Part shown: positions 38,201-51,600 of the stretch, one piece after another
How the letters are laid out: each line of letters opens with the position of its first letter
How positions within the stretch are numbered: position 1 is the stretch's first letter
From: Sepioteuthis lessoniana
Lineage: Eukaryota > Mollusca > Cephalopoda > Myopsida > Loliginidae
Assembly: GCA_963585895.1 (NCBI GenBank)
Contig: OY757904.1
Span: forward strand, 163,975,213 to 164,039,212
Direction: 5' to 3'
Length of the DNA stretch: 64,000 nucleotides
Program-made: the position numbers and the translations under genes
Notes under the pieces: generated by a model
Databases searched by the model: none
Seen by the model: only the letters and a program-made list of their open reading frames with translations
What the model was told of the DNA's origin: nothing

Positions 38201-38553
38201 ATACCTTCCTCTGCTCTTGGTAACCCCAAGCTTTGTTTGTTCGTTTGTCTTTCTATTTTCTCCTGTCTCCCTCGATCGTATTCTTGTGTGTAGGTAAAGA
38301 AATGTGCGTTACCCCCTCAGCCACTAGTTGATCACCGGCCGACTAAGAAGTGAAATGGTTAGAAGACTGAGAGAGATAATGCGGGGGGGTGAGGGGGTAA
38401 CGTTTCACAATTATTGATTTGTGACAAAGTATTCGAGATGTCTACTTTGTAAGTATCAGTAATCTTATTTTGTAGGATTCTATGATAATTGGAAGGGCTA
38501 ATCTTATATGTTTTTTGAGTTATCAGCTCTAACCCAAATCTTTACACACAAAT

Positions 38554-38627
<74 letters not shown>

Positions 38628-41600
38628 TATCTTCAAAATAATTCATTTTAAATCTGTATTAGAAAATAGAAATAATACTGACACTCATAATACAGTTTTA
38701 TACAGGAACATAAGTTATTTATTACTGTTACTTTGTAGGCTAATGTTGATTTTTAAAAAATTTATTTTGTAAAAAGAAAAAAGGATAAGTAAAAATATTC
38801 TAAAGTTTATCAGCCCCCACCCCCAATTTTATTCATGATAGAATGATGATGCCTAACAAACAAATTAACTTTTAAATATATTTTAAGCAAAAAGTAAGTA
38901 ATATTTTTTCAAACATAATTAAGTACTTATTAAATCAATTATTTTTTAAAATTAAATTTCTAAGATGATGACTGTAATTTTGTAAAATTTTAAAAACAGT
39001 CTAATTCATATGAATAAGTAAGTAAAGTTGGCGACTATAGTCGAGGGCGACCTGAAGGCTCCCTTTTCAATAGCTACTACCCTTGATACGTACCTTATAA
39101 TGCTGAGTGTTAAGCAAGGAGGTATCAAGTAGTATTTTTTAAGTCTTTTGTATGATGCAACCTGGGACTGAACCCTGGTCTTCTAGGCCATTGGCGAACA
39201 CTCTACCCACTATGCCAATGAGCCAGTTATATAATATGCGTTTTCTTAAGTTACACACTTATCTTCAAGACAAATGCTATGCAACTTTTGTATGGAGCAT
39301 TTTTCTATGTCATCGGAAAGGTCAACAAAAGATAGATAAATTGCCCATTTCTACATTGGATTCTTCTAGTCACATGAAAATAAAATTTTACATTATTTTA
39401 AACTTGATAAATATGATTTGAAAATTATTCAATTGTAAATGTGCAATGTTATTTGTCAATTTAGGAAACAGAATATAATTTATCTAAGAAACCAAGTTTT
39501 ATACACATAGTATTGAGACTGAACCCATATTTACCAAGAGAGAAATCAATGTTTAATGACCCAAAATTGGTAATGAGAGCAGGACATCACTGAAGAGCTC
39601 CTATAAGCACCTAAAAATGTACTTGTGGACTGATTATACTGCGATCAGTAGTGATGGCTGGGAAAGACTAGCTGGCGACCGGAGGACAGAACTGGGGATG
39701 ATTGGAGAGACAATTGGCATCTCAGAAAGATGGGAAGAGGGGCAACAAGGATTAGCTACCTGAACTCTGTGCTCTGCAAAGAGTACCCCATAACATATGC
39801 TACTGAAGAAATCAGAGAAATATACCCCCCGTGGATCCCGAGAGGGACGGTGGTGGTGGTGGTGGTGGTGGAAGAGATCCAAAACTGGAGGAAGAGCTGG
39901 ACCAGGAATTACCCCAGAGTTTAGTCTCTCCAAGCTATAGAATCGGGGCATGGAATCCAGAAAAAGAATAAAGTGGCCTCCAGTAAACAACAAGGAGGCA
40001 TGGCAGAGTTTCAATACTAACATCTGAGGGATAATACAGACAGCTAGACAAGGGAGCGTGGATTACCAGCTGAAGTTTATGACCACCATAATAATAAGTA
40101 TAGTGTCTGAGAGATTTGACTACATAGATAATAAACAGGCAATGAAGCTCGATATCAACAACTGTAGGGCTAAGAAAATAAAAGAACCAAGGAAAGAATT
40201 AAGAAATCTCAAGAAAGTCTATAAAAAAAATAAGGGACAGAGGAACGCTAACCACTTGATGAACTTAGAGCAATAGAGAAATTGAAAACAGTCAGGTGTG
40301 CAGAATGGCACAGAAGAGTAAGGAAAGAAAGAGCAAGGAAATGTGTCAATTTTTTTGCTAATCTTTTTGGCTTTGTGAAGACCTTACTTTGGGAGAAACA
40401 GAATGGTCAATTAGAAGCAATTGAGTGTTAGATGAGCAACCTGAATAAGAACCGAGAACTCAGAATGAATAACTGCCTAATCACACAAAATCTACCAGAA
40501 GTGTCATTTAATTCAGCCATGCCAACCTGGAGTGAAATGCAAGAAGTGGTGAGATGTATGAGAGCTAACTCTGCACCTGGGTTAAGCACAGTACCATATA
40601 TCATTTATAAGAGGTGCTAAAGAGATTATGGAAGATACTAAGAGTTATTTGGAGGAGGGGCAAAGTAGTGGAACAATGGAGATTTGCGGAAGGAATATGG
40701 ATACCGAAGGAAGAAAGAGCCAAGACACTGAACCAGTTTGGGATAATATTGCTTTTAAATACTGAAAGTAAGATCTTTTTCGGAATAATATCAAGACGAA
40801 TCATGAAATATGTGTTAGAGAACAACTACTTTGATAAATCAGTCCAGAAAGGTGGGATTCCAGGAATGCCAGGGTGCCTGGAACATACTGGAATCTTATC
40901 TCAATTCCTAACAGTATAAACCTTTAAGAATGCCAGGTGGTGATTGAAATCACCTCCTGTCAAGTTTGTCAGCATTGATCACCAGTAATGCTATCTTGTT
41001 GACAATTGCCCGACTACCTCTGACCATCCGCAGTGTGGGGAAAACACATAGTTAAAGTTTTCATCAGGAAGGTGACCATACACTGCTCAACCCCATGTGA
41101 TTATTTTTGAGTGTAAGGGTAGTGAAGATTCACACCTGAAAAGAAGAGGTTGTTGATAGCAAGCAACCAGAACCCAAAGGTATATCATTGTTGATTAAAA
41201 AAAAAACAGTTTCCAAACAAAAAGTAATTTGTAGGTTCTCAAGTTCGTAATTTTTGGTGTACAAAATATAGATAGGTTGTGTGTATGGCACGCAGGTTGG
41301 TCTAAGGACATGAGTAAGTCAGTTCTTGGTAACTTGGTGAGGATCAGGGTCTCGCAGCGGCAACTTCATTCTGACGGACTGTACATCTGGCTGGCAAGGT
41401 CGGTAGTGCGCACTAAGTCTCAAAAATGGCCTGCTTAAGAAATAAATGCCTAAACTCTGGGTAGGTTCTGATGGTAGTAGAAGAATCTTCTTAACATCCC
41501 TTTCATATCATTAGGCATTCATTATGTCTTTGTGTACATTTCCTTCATAATTTCAGGGTCCGGCTCCTTTTCTTCAACTACTGCAAAGTCTGTCCTATCA

Positions 41601-44600
41601 TCACCACCTGTGATAACGGGAGGATAACTTTCCTTCTACCAGCACAGTCTTTCTCATTTTTATTGGTGACGTCATTCTGGAGATTTCTCCCTTCTTGCCC
41701 AAAAATGTTGGACTGTCATTTTGACAAAACTGCTTTTAAAAATGTGTGGGCAAAAAGGCAGAGTCTGCAGCACAGACTAATTAATAACTCTTATCAGCTC
41801 TGAGAGTCAGCCCTAGTGAAATTCACTCAGCTGAGTTGTTTGTTTAATCAACTAAAATTACAACCAGACTACCCAGATGATCCTTCTAAACAAGACTTCC
41901 ATTGTTAACATTCTGTGTTCCAGCTTTTGGCCGAAGATAATTATTTCAATAAAATCCATTAATTTTAAATCACTGCTGTTTTTCTTCAAATTTTTCCTTT
42001 TCTGGCAAATCTTACCGTTTTTCCCAGAATTTCTACGAATTCTCATTTTACACTGCTTGGCAAATAACTTTCGCCATTCAAACTTTTTTTTAACCTGATT
42101 TTAACCCCTCACAGACCAAGGCCAAAGATCAATATTGTCACAACAGAAGCAAAAGAAAGTAAGGGTGACTGGACAGTTTTATGGTTGGACCTTGCTAACG
42201 CTTATGGTTCCATGCCACATAAACTGGTCAGCGAAGCTCTAGAAAGACATCACGTTCCATAAACAGTGAGTGAGCTCATAAGAGATTATTACACCAACTT
42301 CCAGGTGAGAGTGCTGTCAAAGACTTTTTCAGAATGGCATATTCTGGAGAAAGGTATCATAACCGGGTGCATGAACAGGCTGGTGAAGGCAGCTGAAGTC
42401 GAATGCAGAGGCCCACTCTCTAAGTCGAAATTCCGTCAGCCCCCTATAAGAGCCTATATGGATGACTTAACAGTAACTTCAACATCAGTTATGGGAGCCA
42501 GGTGAATATTAAAAGGCTTAGAGGAGAATATCTAATGGGCCAGAATGAAATTTAAACCTGCAAAGTCCAGATCCCTCGTCTTAAGGAGAGGCAAAGTTTC
42601 GGAGAGAGTCCGATTTAAAATCATGGGAGAGCCAATTCCAACACTGAATGAAAAGCCTGTGAGAAGCCTGGGCAAGACCTTCAATAGCAGCTTGAAGGAT
42701 ACAGGGGCAATCCAACAGATGATAAGAAACATAACAGAGTGGTTGAATAAGATCGATAAATCGGGTCTGCCGGGGCACTGTGACTATTCCAACACGCAGT
42801 TTTACTCTGAATATTATGACCATTACTTCTACATGAGTTTCCAATGACCACCATGGAGACACTAGAAAGAACAATTAGCAGTCGGTTGAGAAGATGGCTA
42901 AGTGTGCCGAAATGTTTGAGCAGTGCAACACTCTATGGTAAGAACAATGCACTCCAGCTGCCATATAGAAGTCTCATTGAGGACTATAAAGTATTAAGGA
43001 TAAGAGAATGACTGTAATATAGAGAATCCAGAGACCCCAAAGTGGCAGCAACAGGTATCCAAACAAGATCTGGCAGGAAATGGAGGGCTGAGGAAGAATT
43101 GCGAGTAGCGGAGGAGAGAATCAGACATAAGAAGATTCTAGGCACAATTGCTAGAGGCAGAGCGGGATTGGGTTACTTCCCCAGTCCTCAGATCAGCAAG
43201 GCTAAGGGTAAAGAGAGGCATCAAATTATCCAAGATAAAGTGCAAGCAGGGATAGAGGAGACAAGGCACTGCAAGATGGTTGGCCTGAGCCAGCAGGGAG
43301 CCTAGACAAGATGGGAAGGAGTCAAGAGGAAGAAAGTCAGATGGTCGGATTGCTGGCAGGCAGATTTCAATGAAGTGAAGTTCCTGATTAAATCAGTGTA
43401 CAACATATTGCCTAGCCCATCTAATTTATATATACGGGGCAAGGCTGTAACCCCCAATTGTCAGCTATGTGGAAAATGGGCCGCACTGCAGCACATCCTT
43501 AGCAGTTGCCCCAAAGCCTTGGGAGATGGTCGGTATCGTTGGCATCACGACCAAGCCCTTAAAGCAATAGAGCTTGAAGTCAGAGAAGCATTGAGGAAGA
43601 GTAAATATCAACCAAGAGGGAGACAAACAGAATATAGCACCAGGTCTGGTCTAAGTGTTATCTCTGTTATGTGTCTGGGGAACTTTAACTGAGTTCTTAA
43701 GTCCACTATCAACTGCCAATCTGCTGCAGCTGATAGTAGGCTGAATCCTGGGTTTCTATTTTTATTCCCTTTCATTCCCTCTTTAACAAAAGAGGGCATG
43801 AATGGGAATGTATGAGAGACTGTGTGAAGGAATGGTAGTAAAAGGATGAATTTGTGCGAAAGGTATTCAGGTAGTGTAAGGAATTTAAACGTAGGCAGGA
43901 AACGTTAAATTAGAAGTAAAAACATTGAAGAAACATTAGCATACGTAGTAACATTTCTTTCTCCCCACCCCCCACTAAAAAAGAAGAAGATATTTCAGCA
44001 AAAATCTTTATAGAGTCAAAGGGTTTTAAAGAATAGTAAATGGTTTAGTTTTATTTTTTGGATATAGGAATAGTTTATCATTGATGAGTATAGGTAATTT
44101 CAATAAGATTTTCGGAAAGGGGATGACTAATTATAGACTGGTTGAATAGTAAATTTGGTTTAAAATTAAGTCAATAAAAAGTGGCAAGAAAGTAGAATTA
44201 GTATTAGCAATTCAAAGTAAAGGGGTAAGTTTAGAGAAGAAAGAAAAATGGACGAACATACCAGAAAAGTGGAGCTGTGAGCAAAGAGCTAAGAAATGGG
44301 TGCAACTCAGATTTGTCATTAAATAGGCGAGGGAGGAAAAAAGAACTCTTCCGATTGGGTAAAGTTAATAATAAAAGGTACGAATTCTGCCAAAGAAAAA
44401 AAGAAAAATAGTCAACACAAGTAGCACAAAATTAGGGAGCCGGTCTGGATCTTCCGGACCCAAGTCGGGGTTACTACCGGAGCCGATATGATGTTTAATG
44501 ATCCGAAATCGGCAATGAAGGCAGGACATCACTGAAGAGCTCCTATAAACACCTAAAAATGTATTCATAAACCAACATTGAATGAAACACTAATTTTCTT

Positions 44601-45581
44601 AAAAAAAACCTCTTGTTATTCAGTACACTAACTCCAGCAGGTTTTTCAGTGGTCAAAGCACCTCTAAAACTCCACTTTTGATATGGTGTAAAGCTGCATT
44701 ATTGTATTCTTTTTATGCCCTCCACATCCTCAAATTTCTTATCCTAAAGATGAATTTTCAGTTTTGGAAACAAGAAAAAATTGTACAAGGCTAGATCTGA
44801 TGAATATGGTGAATGTTGCACTTACACAATCCTGTGTTTCACCAAAACTTGTTGGATAATGTATGCAGTTGTATTGTCACTGTGAATCTGCCACTGACCT
44901 GTGAATCTGCCATGTTGGACCATTTATGATGCATAGCATAATAGAAAGACAATGCCAAACTTCAAAGGAATATTGTTTGCTGACTTTTTGATCTTTATAG
45001 TGAACTACAGTCTCTTTATCAAAAAAAACAAAAAACAGACTGTCTTGCTCTTTAGTTTTGTTAATCACAAAGACTTTCACAGAGATGATTGAGTTTTAGT
45101 TTCAGGATTGTAGCAGCCGTATACCAACAATTCATCACCAGCCCAAATGTTAGAAATCAGGAAACAAAATGTTGGTAACTTATCCCCGAAGCAAAAAGTT
45201 ATCACTGTAAATTTGGTTCAAGATACAAAACTTGTTTAACATTTTCATAAGTTTAACAATTGTACCAATCTATGTAAAAATTGAAATAGATTCATTCTTT
45301 AACTCAAACAAAATTATCTTAATTCAGATTTAAGATTGCAACTGCTAAGAATTGAAAATTTTCTATTAATATGGCAAAATGAAATTAAATTTGAAAAGGG
45401 GAATAAAATAAACATATTTTGTTGAGCAATTTAATTCTAATCCGGTAGTAGAATGAAGGCATCAAGTATTAATAAACCAATAAAAATAGAAAAGGCTTTA
45501 AATAAATTTTGGGAAAGATTCCTTTGATTCATCAAGTATTTTAAAGAAAAGATGCTTCAGATAATTTGATACCAGCAAAAC

Positions 45582-45629
<48 letters not shown>

Positions 45630-45643
45630 TTTTAGTGCCAATT

Positions 45644-45693
<50 letters not shown>

Positions 45694-48600
45694 CAGATTT
45701 GGACTAAAACAACAAACAATTTAAATGCTTTGACCTTTTAAGCAAATGAAAATGTTTTTATTTTTTTTCTGTGAAATTTATAAAATTACAGAAATGCTAA
45801 AGGTTTGTCAGTTATAACAAGAAAATGGCATAAATGAAGATATTTTGATTAAATTTCAGAAATAAGGACTTCCCATTATTATACATTAATCTATTAGGAC
45901 TAATATCCTTATGTTTTTTATTGAAATATTTTAGTCATTGTATCCTTTATCATTCTTCTTGAGGTGTTTGTCATATTTGAAGAAAAGTCCACTGGATAAA
46001 AGCATTGGTTAAGTACATATACTTATCTGGTGGTCACGAATTTAATGCCTAGGTCAAGTAGTACAAGTAATATGAACTTTCATTAAATAGGAAAAAAAAC
46101 TATCATTGCAAGCAGGAATTAAAATAGTAAGAATGAAATGATAAGAGGTTTCCTCTCGTATACACAATAGAATGAGAACAATTAGTAAAGTGAATTAACA
46201 GTTTGGTTTAAAATTCGCAAAAGTTTACCAAATACAACAGTCACATGAAAAATATCAGAAGGTACATTTTAACTAAAACAACCAGCATAATGAAGACACT
46301 AGTACAAATGGTATAATACTAATGAGTAAGTCAGTTGTAACAAGAAGGTATTAAGAAAAAACTGATACTGTTTCTATAGCTACAGATTGGTTACTTGCCC
46401 TCGCTTGCAACACAGGGAAGGGACACTGTAATTGCTATATATCTAAGAAAATAAAAAGGTACAAATTTAGTTCCCTTCAATACAAAATACCATCAAGAAG
46501 AAGCCTATTCTGTTTGTGGACAACCCTGCTTAGGAGACTGGGTAACTTTTGTGCCATTGGGGCATAGACACAAGGTTTCTTTTTTTTACCATTGGTACAT
46601 CATACAAATTGAATACAATTGTAATATCTCATGCATAGGACTCAAGGTTGAAGAATCATTCATATATTACTGACATGTTTAGAAACTTAGATTTATCCCA
46701 GAACCTAGTTTGATCATAAGGGTGCAACTTTGTAGTGTGTCTTGGGCTGAAATAGCCTGCGGGGCCCATCCAGCTCCAGGTCTAGTTTGAATTTCAAGTT
46801 TTCCATCACCTAGAATGGCTGTCATTCCAAGTTTAAAGAGCCTAATCTGCTTTACTATTTACTCATAGTTTGAGGGAAATTAGTTGGATTTGTATCTTTC
46901 CTAAGGGTATTAGTGTTAGGTGAAATACAAACATCTTCATCCAGGATTTGAAATCAAGTTGCTGAGTCCATTTCCTACGATGAAAACTGTTATGTCAAAT
47001 GCTCCTCACAATGACATGTCCACTTTACATATTATCCATGGAGTTACCTAAAAAGTTAAAATCTTTTTTAAGTAAGGAAAAAAAAGAGATTTTATTTCAC
47101 AGAAAAATGTTTGTAATTTCATAAAAGGATTCTTTTATTGACTGTAAATCAAAAATAATCCACAACAATGAGCAAATATTTGCAATTTAATTAAATGTTT
47201 TCCAATTTATTATTGTAATTTAGAAACAAATTCATATTTAATTTTATTTGATTCAATTTTTGCGACACTGTTTATTAAAAAAATGATAAAAATAAAAAAA
47301 CCCCTAGTTTTGAGAGATTTTTTAATGAAGTTTTTTTATATCACAAGAGGCAGAAAGAAAAAAAACAACATTATTTTAAACCTAGTGTGTAAAGTTAAAG
47401 TAGAGAGAAGAAAGAGATTATATTTCATAGAAAAATATTTGTAAAAGAGTTCAAATCAAAAAATGATACTGTCTATGCAACTCCACCAAATAATTAAACA
47501 CAACTTTTTACCAAGTTGTATATAGGTTAAAAGAATTTTTTAAATGAAAATTTAAAAAAATGCTTAAGTAATTACACAGAAACATATAGATATCTATTTA
47601 TTTTTTATTATCTCTCTATATAAATAAACAATACATTAAAGGGAATTTTGAAAGTATCAAAGTAGAAAAACATTAAAAATATGTATGCAATAAAATCAAC
47701 TGTTTCAAGAGAATTAGATGAGGTGTGTCTGAAAAATAATGAGATCGGTGTCACAAACAATTCATTTCAATTCCAAACAATCAACTACATGTTTTCTCTT
47801 TCAGAGTAACAATGTCCTTTGAGTCTAATGCACTTTCCCATTCTTCTCTATTATGCTTCTATGCAGTGCTAAAAGGATTCTTCTGGGATGCCCCTCAGCT
47901 CCATCATTATGGCTCTCTTGATAGCCTCTATGCCTTCAAAACAGGTCACCTTGATGATCCCCTTGGGCTTGGGGGAAAAAAGTCACAGGGCACAAGATCA
48001 GGTGAATAAGGAGTTTATTCCAGAATAGCAATGTTCCTCTTGGCCAAGAACTACCAGATGCTCAGTACACCTAGTTTCATTACTTTTCAGACATACCCAA
48101 AACTTTAATGATAACCTTCCAAATACTGTCGTTTTTCATGTCCAGCTGTTTTGCAATCATTCAAATAGTCAACTGCCGTTTGCCACGCACCACCTGCCTT
48201 ACCCAGTCGATGTCGTTTTCAGTCCTATTTGTTGAAGGCCTTCTGCTCCTAGAATCATCATTCACCTCCTTCCAACCTTCTTTGAACCTCTGGTGCCACT
48301 CAAAAACATATGTGTGCAATATGGTATTATCTCCATACACTTGCTGAAGCATTTCAAGAGCTTGTAAAAGAGTTTTCTTGAATTGGACCAAAAATCTCAA
48401 GTTCATCATGCATTCCTTAGTCCCCATAACTGAACAAACTAAAAGAGAGGAGTTGTAAAAAAAAGCATGTGAACAAAAATTACAGAAAGCTAAGATTACA
48501 CTAATACACTCCTAAGATGTCAAGTTAGATAGTAACACAATTTACTTTTTCCGCTTTCACCTATAACTCCCACAGTACACACAGTCTTATTACTTTTCAG

Positions 48601-51600
48601 AAAGATCTTGTATGTAAAACATCTTTTCTTCTTGAATAATACTAACCTATACGAGTAATTTAAAATGAATAAGTTTAAAATTTTTTCTTCTTTTTTTATT
48701 TACTTCAAATGGTGCATCAGTATAAACAATAAAGTTGAAGTAGATTATAATATTAAGCATGCAAATAAGAAAAACATTTTTATTATTTTTCCTATATTTG
48801 ACTGTGATACAAAAATAAATAAGCCTCAATACTCAGAAAAGAAACTAATGAACAAATACTGTCCAGTAAATTAACCAACAATTATTAAGCTTCATCTACT
48901 GTAGAAACTGCATAGGTTTTCAGTACAAATATATTGTTTATGGGCAATAACAAGTGATATATTTTGTTAGAAACTAGGCGTTGCTTTTCACTTTTCCTAT
49001 CAGACATGGATCTCAACCTAATGAAACTATTAACCATATATAGGAACATTCAATTGGTTGCAGATGAATATCAACAGACATTGAGAGTTACAAGATAGTG
49101 AAAATTAGTTTAGACAAAATTTCTCAAAAGAAAAAGTAACCTGAATATTAAAAAAAATGTTATTCTTAAAGTTGAACACATTTCTAAATAAAATAAATAA
49201 GAATTTTTTTGTAAATTTTTGCTCACTTTCTAAAGAATCTTAAAAAATAATTCCCTGAATCATATTTAAAAAAATAATAATTGAAAGTCTAAGATGTTTT
49301 GTAATTTTTACAGTTGTAAAAAAGTTTTCTTTTAAATGAAACAAGTTTCTGTTGACTAAATTCTCTGCTATTGAATTCTAATTTTGGTTTCATTTAATTA
49401 AGGAAAAAATTAGTTACTATCTATCACCCTTTATTATTTTCACTGACATCAAACATCTCTGTGAAAGATGTGGTAACAGGAAATATAAATATAAAAGGTT
49501 AGATAAAATACATATATTGACCTCTGAGTGGCTATTATGAAGAGGTTGTTATCTAAAGATGTCTCATAGAATTCTTACTTTAAGAATAACAAAAAAAGCT
49601 GTGAAATCTATTTGTCTTTCTTCATGATATCCTGTGCTGTCATGAATGTGTTGTTATATATTAAAGTTTTATAACATGATGGCAGACAGACAAAGCAATG
49701 AGTTTACACAATAACAACAAATATTTGTATCAACCTTATCAGCAGTTATAGGAATAACAATAATAATATTGTCGCCAACAGTAGTAGATATTCATAGTTT
49801 AAAGAAAAAAAGAAGCAGTTTTGTGTCCATGTATTCAGTCCATCTTAAAATCAAATACATTTCCCAGAAGCAACTGTTTTATACTTAACTTATTTTTAAA
49901 GTTGATTTAATTTTACACAAGCAACATAACCAAAGGTGATAGATTTCACTTCTGAAACTCAATGTATGCAATTTATCTAAGAGTTATTTTAATAGTAGAA
50001 TAAAGTGATTATGGATAAAACTGGGGTAATATCTCAAATTTTTAATCAAAAATGTATAGTCAAGGAAAGAAGTCAAGATCAGAAGATTAAATGATTTACA
50101 ATATTCTCTTTAACAAGATAAATTCTAAAGTAACAATGAAAATCTAATCTTAATAAAGTTTTGTGATAAAGTATGGCTCAAGTCTCAGAGAGAATTGTGC
50201 AAAGGAATATTTTTCCACTGCATATTGCCAAAATAAATTCCCAGTTTCATAATAAAAACCAAAGCTTTCATGATTATTTGTGTTCTTTTTATAAAAGAAA
50301 AATTTTAAAAATGTTTATTTAACAATAAATTTAGTAAACTAGGAAAAATAGGAAGATATATACTAAAATAAAAAAAAATGATTTGCTTGATTAATACAAT
50401 TTTTTATTTTCTACTTTTTTTCTTCCTAATATATATCGTAGTAATCCAACTACTCATAACCCAAACAAAAACAAAACAAACAAACCCCATTCCAAGAAGT
50501 GATGAGTCACTGATGTTGGCAGCCAATAGTATTTAGGAACGTGTTGTTAAGGGAGAAAATCGCTCCGCACAGAACGCTTTTTTAAAAATATTAAATTCAG
50601 CCTGTCTCTCGAAGTACAGTCCTCAACTAATAGACAAAATAGGTAGTATTTAAAAGCACATGGTCGAATTAGAATGAAGCTTCTCACTATAATATAGTAA
50701 TAATAAGCAAGGCCATCCAACAGACCACATAGCGTAGTAGCACACAGTAGCTATAAAAGCAGCGGTATCAAACTGGGTCATATTAGTTGGGGTGGATGCC
50801 AGCCAAGGATGCGGGAGAAATCAGATTCTCCCCTGGTCGTTCTATGACTGAAGCCAAATAAGTAGCAGCTGCCCACGAGGACTGCTCAAGGTTTCCCCTA
50901 AAGCCGAAGTCCTGATTCCAGCCGCAGATGACGCAAGAAGATTGCCTACCTTTCAGCTTAAAAGCCTTTTTCAGGGCTACTCAGAAAGTCTATCCAAACA
51001 TCTCCTGAAATGGCACAATGCAGCAGACACAACTACCAGCCTTTCAATCTAACAGCCCTTTTCAGAACAAATTCAGAAAGTCGAATACTCTTTGAGATGG
51101 CACCAGCAGTTACCTTCTTGCACCAGCGACCTCTTTACTACAGCAGCAACTACCACTCCTGCACTGGTGGCCACTTCCCTGCAGAAGCAGCAACCAGTCC
51201 TGCACCAGTGACCAATTCCTGCACCAGCAGATACCAGCGATTACCAGTTCTGCACCAGCAGCTACCAGCCCTGCACCGGCAACCTTCCTGCAGCAGCGAT
51301 TACCAGTTCTGCATAAGCAGCTGCCGGTCTTGCACCAGCGACCACCTTCCTGCACCAGCGACTGCCTTCTTGCACCAGCAGACACCAGCGACTACCAGTC
51401 CTGAACCAGTGACCACCTTCCTGCACCAGTAGATTCCAGCAGCCACCAGTTCTGCACCAGCAACTACCAGTCTTGAACCAGCAATCACATTCCTGCGCCA
51501 GCAGACACCAGCAACTACCAGTCCTGGACCAGCAACCACCTTCCTGTACCAGCAGAAACCAGTCTTGCACCAGCGACCATCTATCCAATGAATACTAGTC

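Larger units (their letters stand above)
34167..38409. mobile_element. Non-autonomous LTR retrotransposon
   Basis: Two long direct repeats start TGTAGCAC and end TTTCACA, at 34167-34842 and 37783-38409. A primer-binding-site-like TGGTGCCGTGACC follows the first, and a polypurine stretch precedes the second. ATTA at 34163-34166 and 38410-38413 fits a 4-bp target duplication. The 2.9-kb interior shows no gag, protease or polymerase resemblance. It holds two tandem duplications (about 350-bp units at 35123-35830; about 112-bp units at 37265-37500). Near-identical LTRs indicate a fairly recent insertion. It probably moved with proteins from another element. The superfamily is not assignable. Confidence 0.85.
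32565..38550 (-). mobile_element. Penelope-like element, split by an LTR retrotransposon
   Basis: Read on the minus strand from 38550, it shows Penelope-type reverse transcriptase marks (ITDTYKVD near 38440; NLWKNLFHAIEWFRNLK near 33920; then DNFDVPISASD near 33690 and VGLYRDETH near 33590). A GIY-YIG endonuclease-like C-terminus (SRWFWSLRDRGLTPQIKWKF) follows near 32690-32630. Family and part order agree with Penelope/Neptune elements. It is broken by several defects and by the insertion at 34167-38409, and looks old. Confidence 0.72.
39549..44570 (+). mobile_element. LINE-B, degraded REL-endonuclease-type LINE with insertion and inversion
   Basis: The + strand has the N-terminal part and RT start (MPTWSEMQEVV, SAPGLSTVPYIIYKRC near 40570; WIPKEERAK). 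After a ~1.2-kb foreign block (about 40915-42125) come WLDLANAYGSMPHKL, PPIRAYMDDLTV (RT box with MDD, near 42450) and SRSLVLRRGKVSE. The zinc-binding end follows (CQLCGKWAALQHILSSCPKAL near 43470, GRYRWHHDQA). The endonuclease segment with LRPDLVLYS lies in the opposite orientation at 43630-43805. Stops and deletions show it is dead. The clade is not assigned; the cysteine knuckle plus RPD motif indicates R2-like architecture. Confidence 0.75.
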
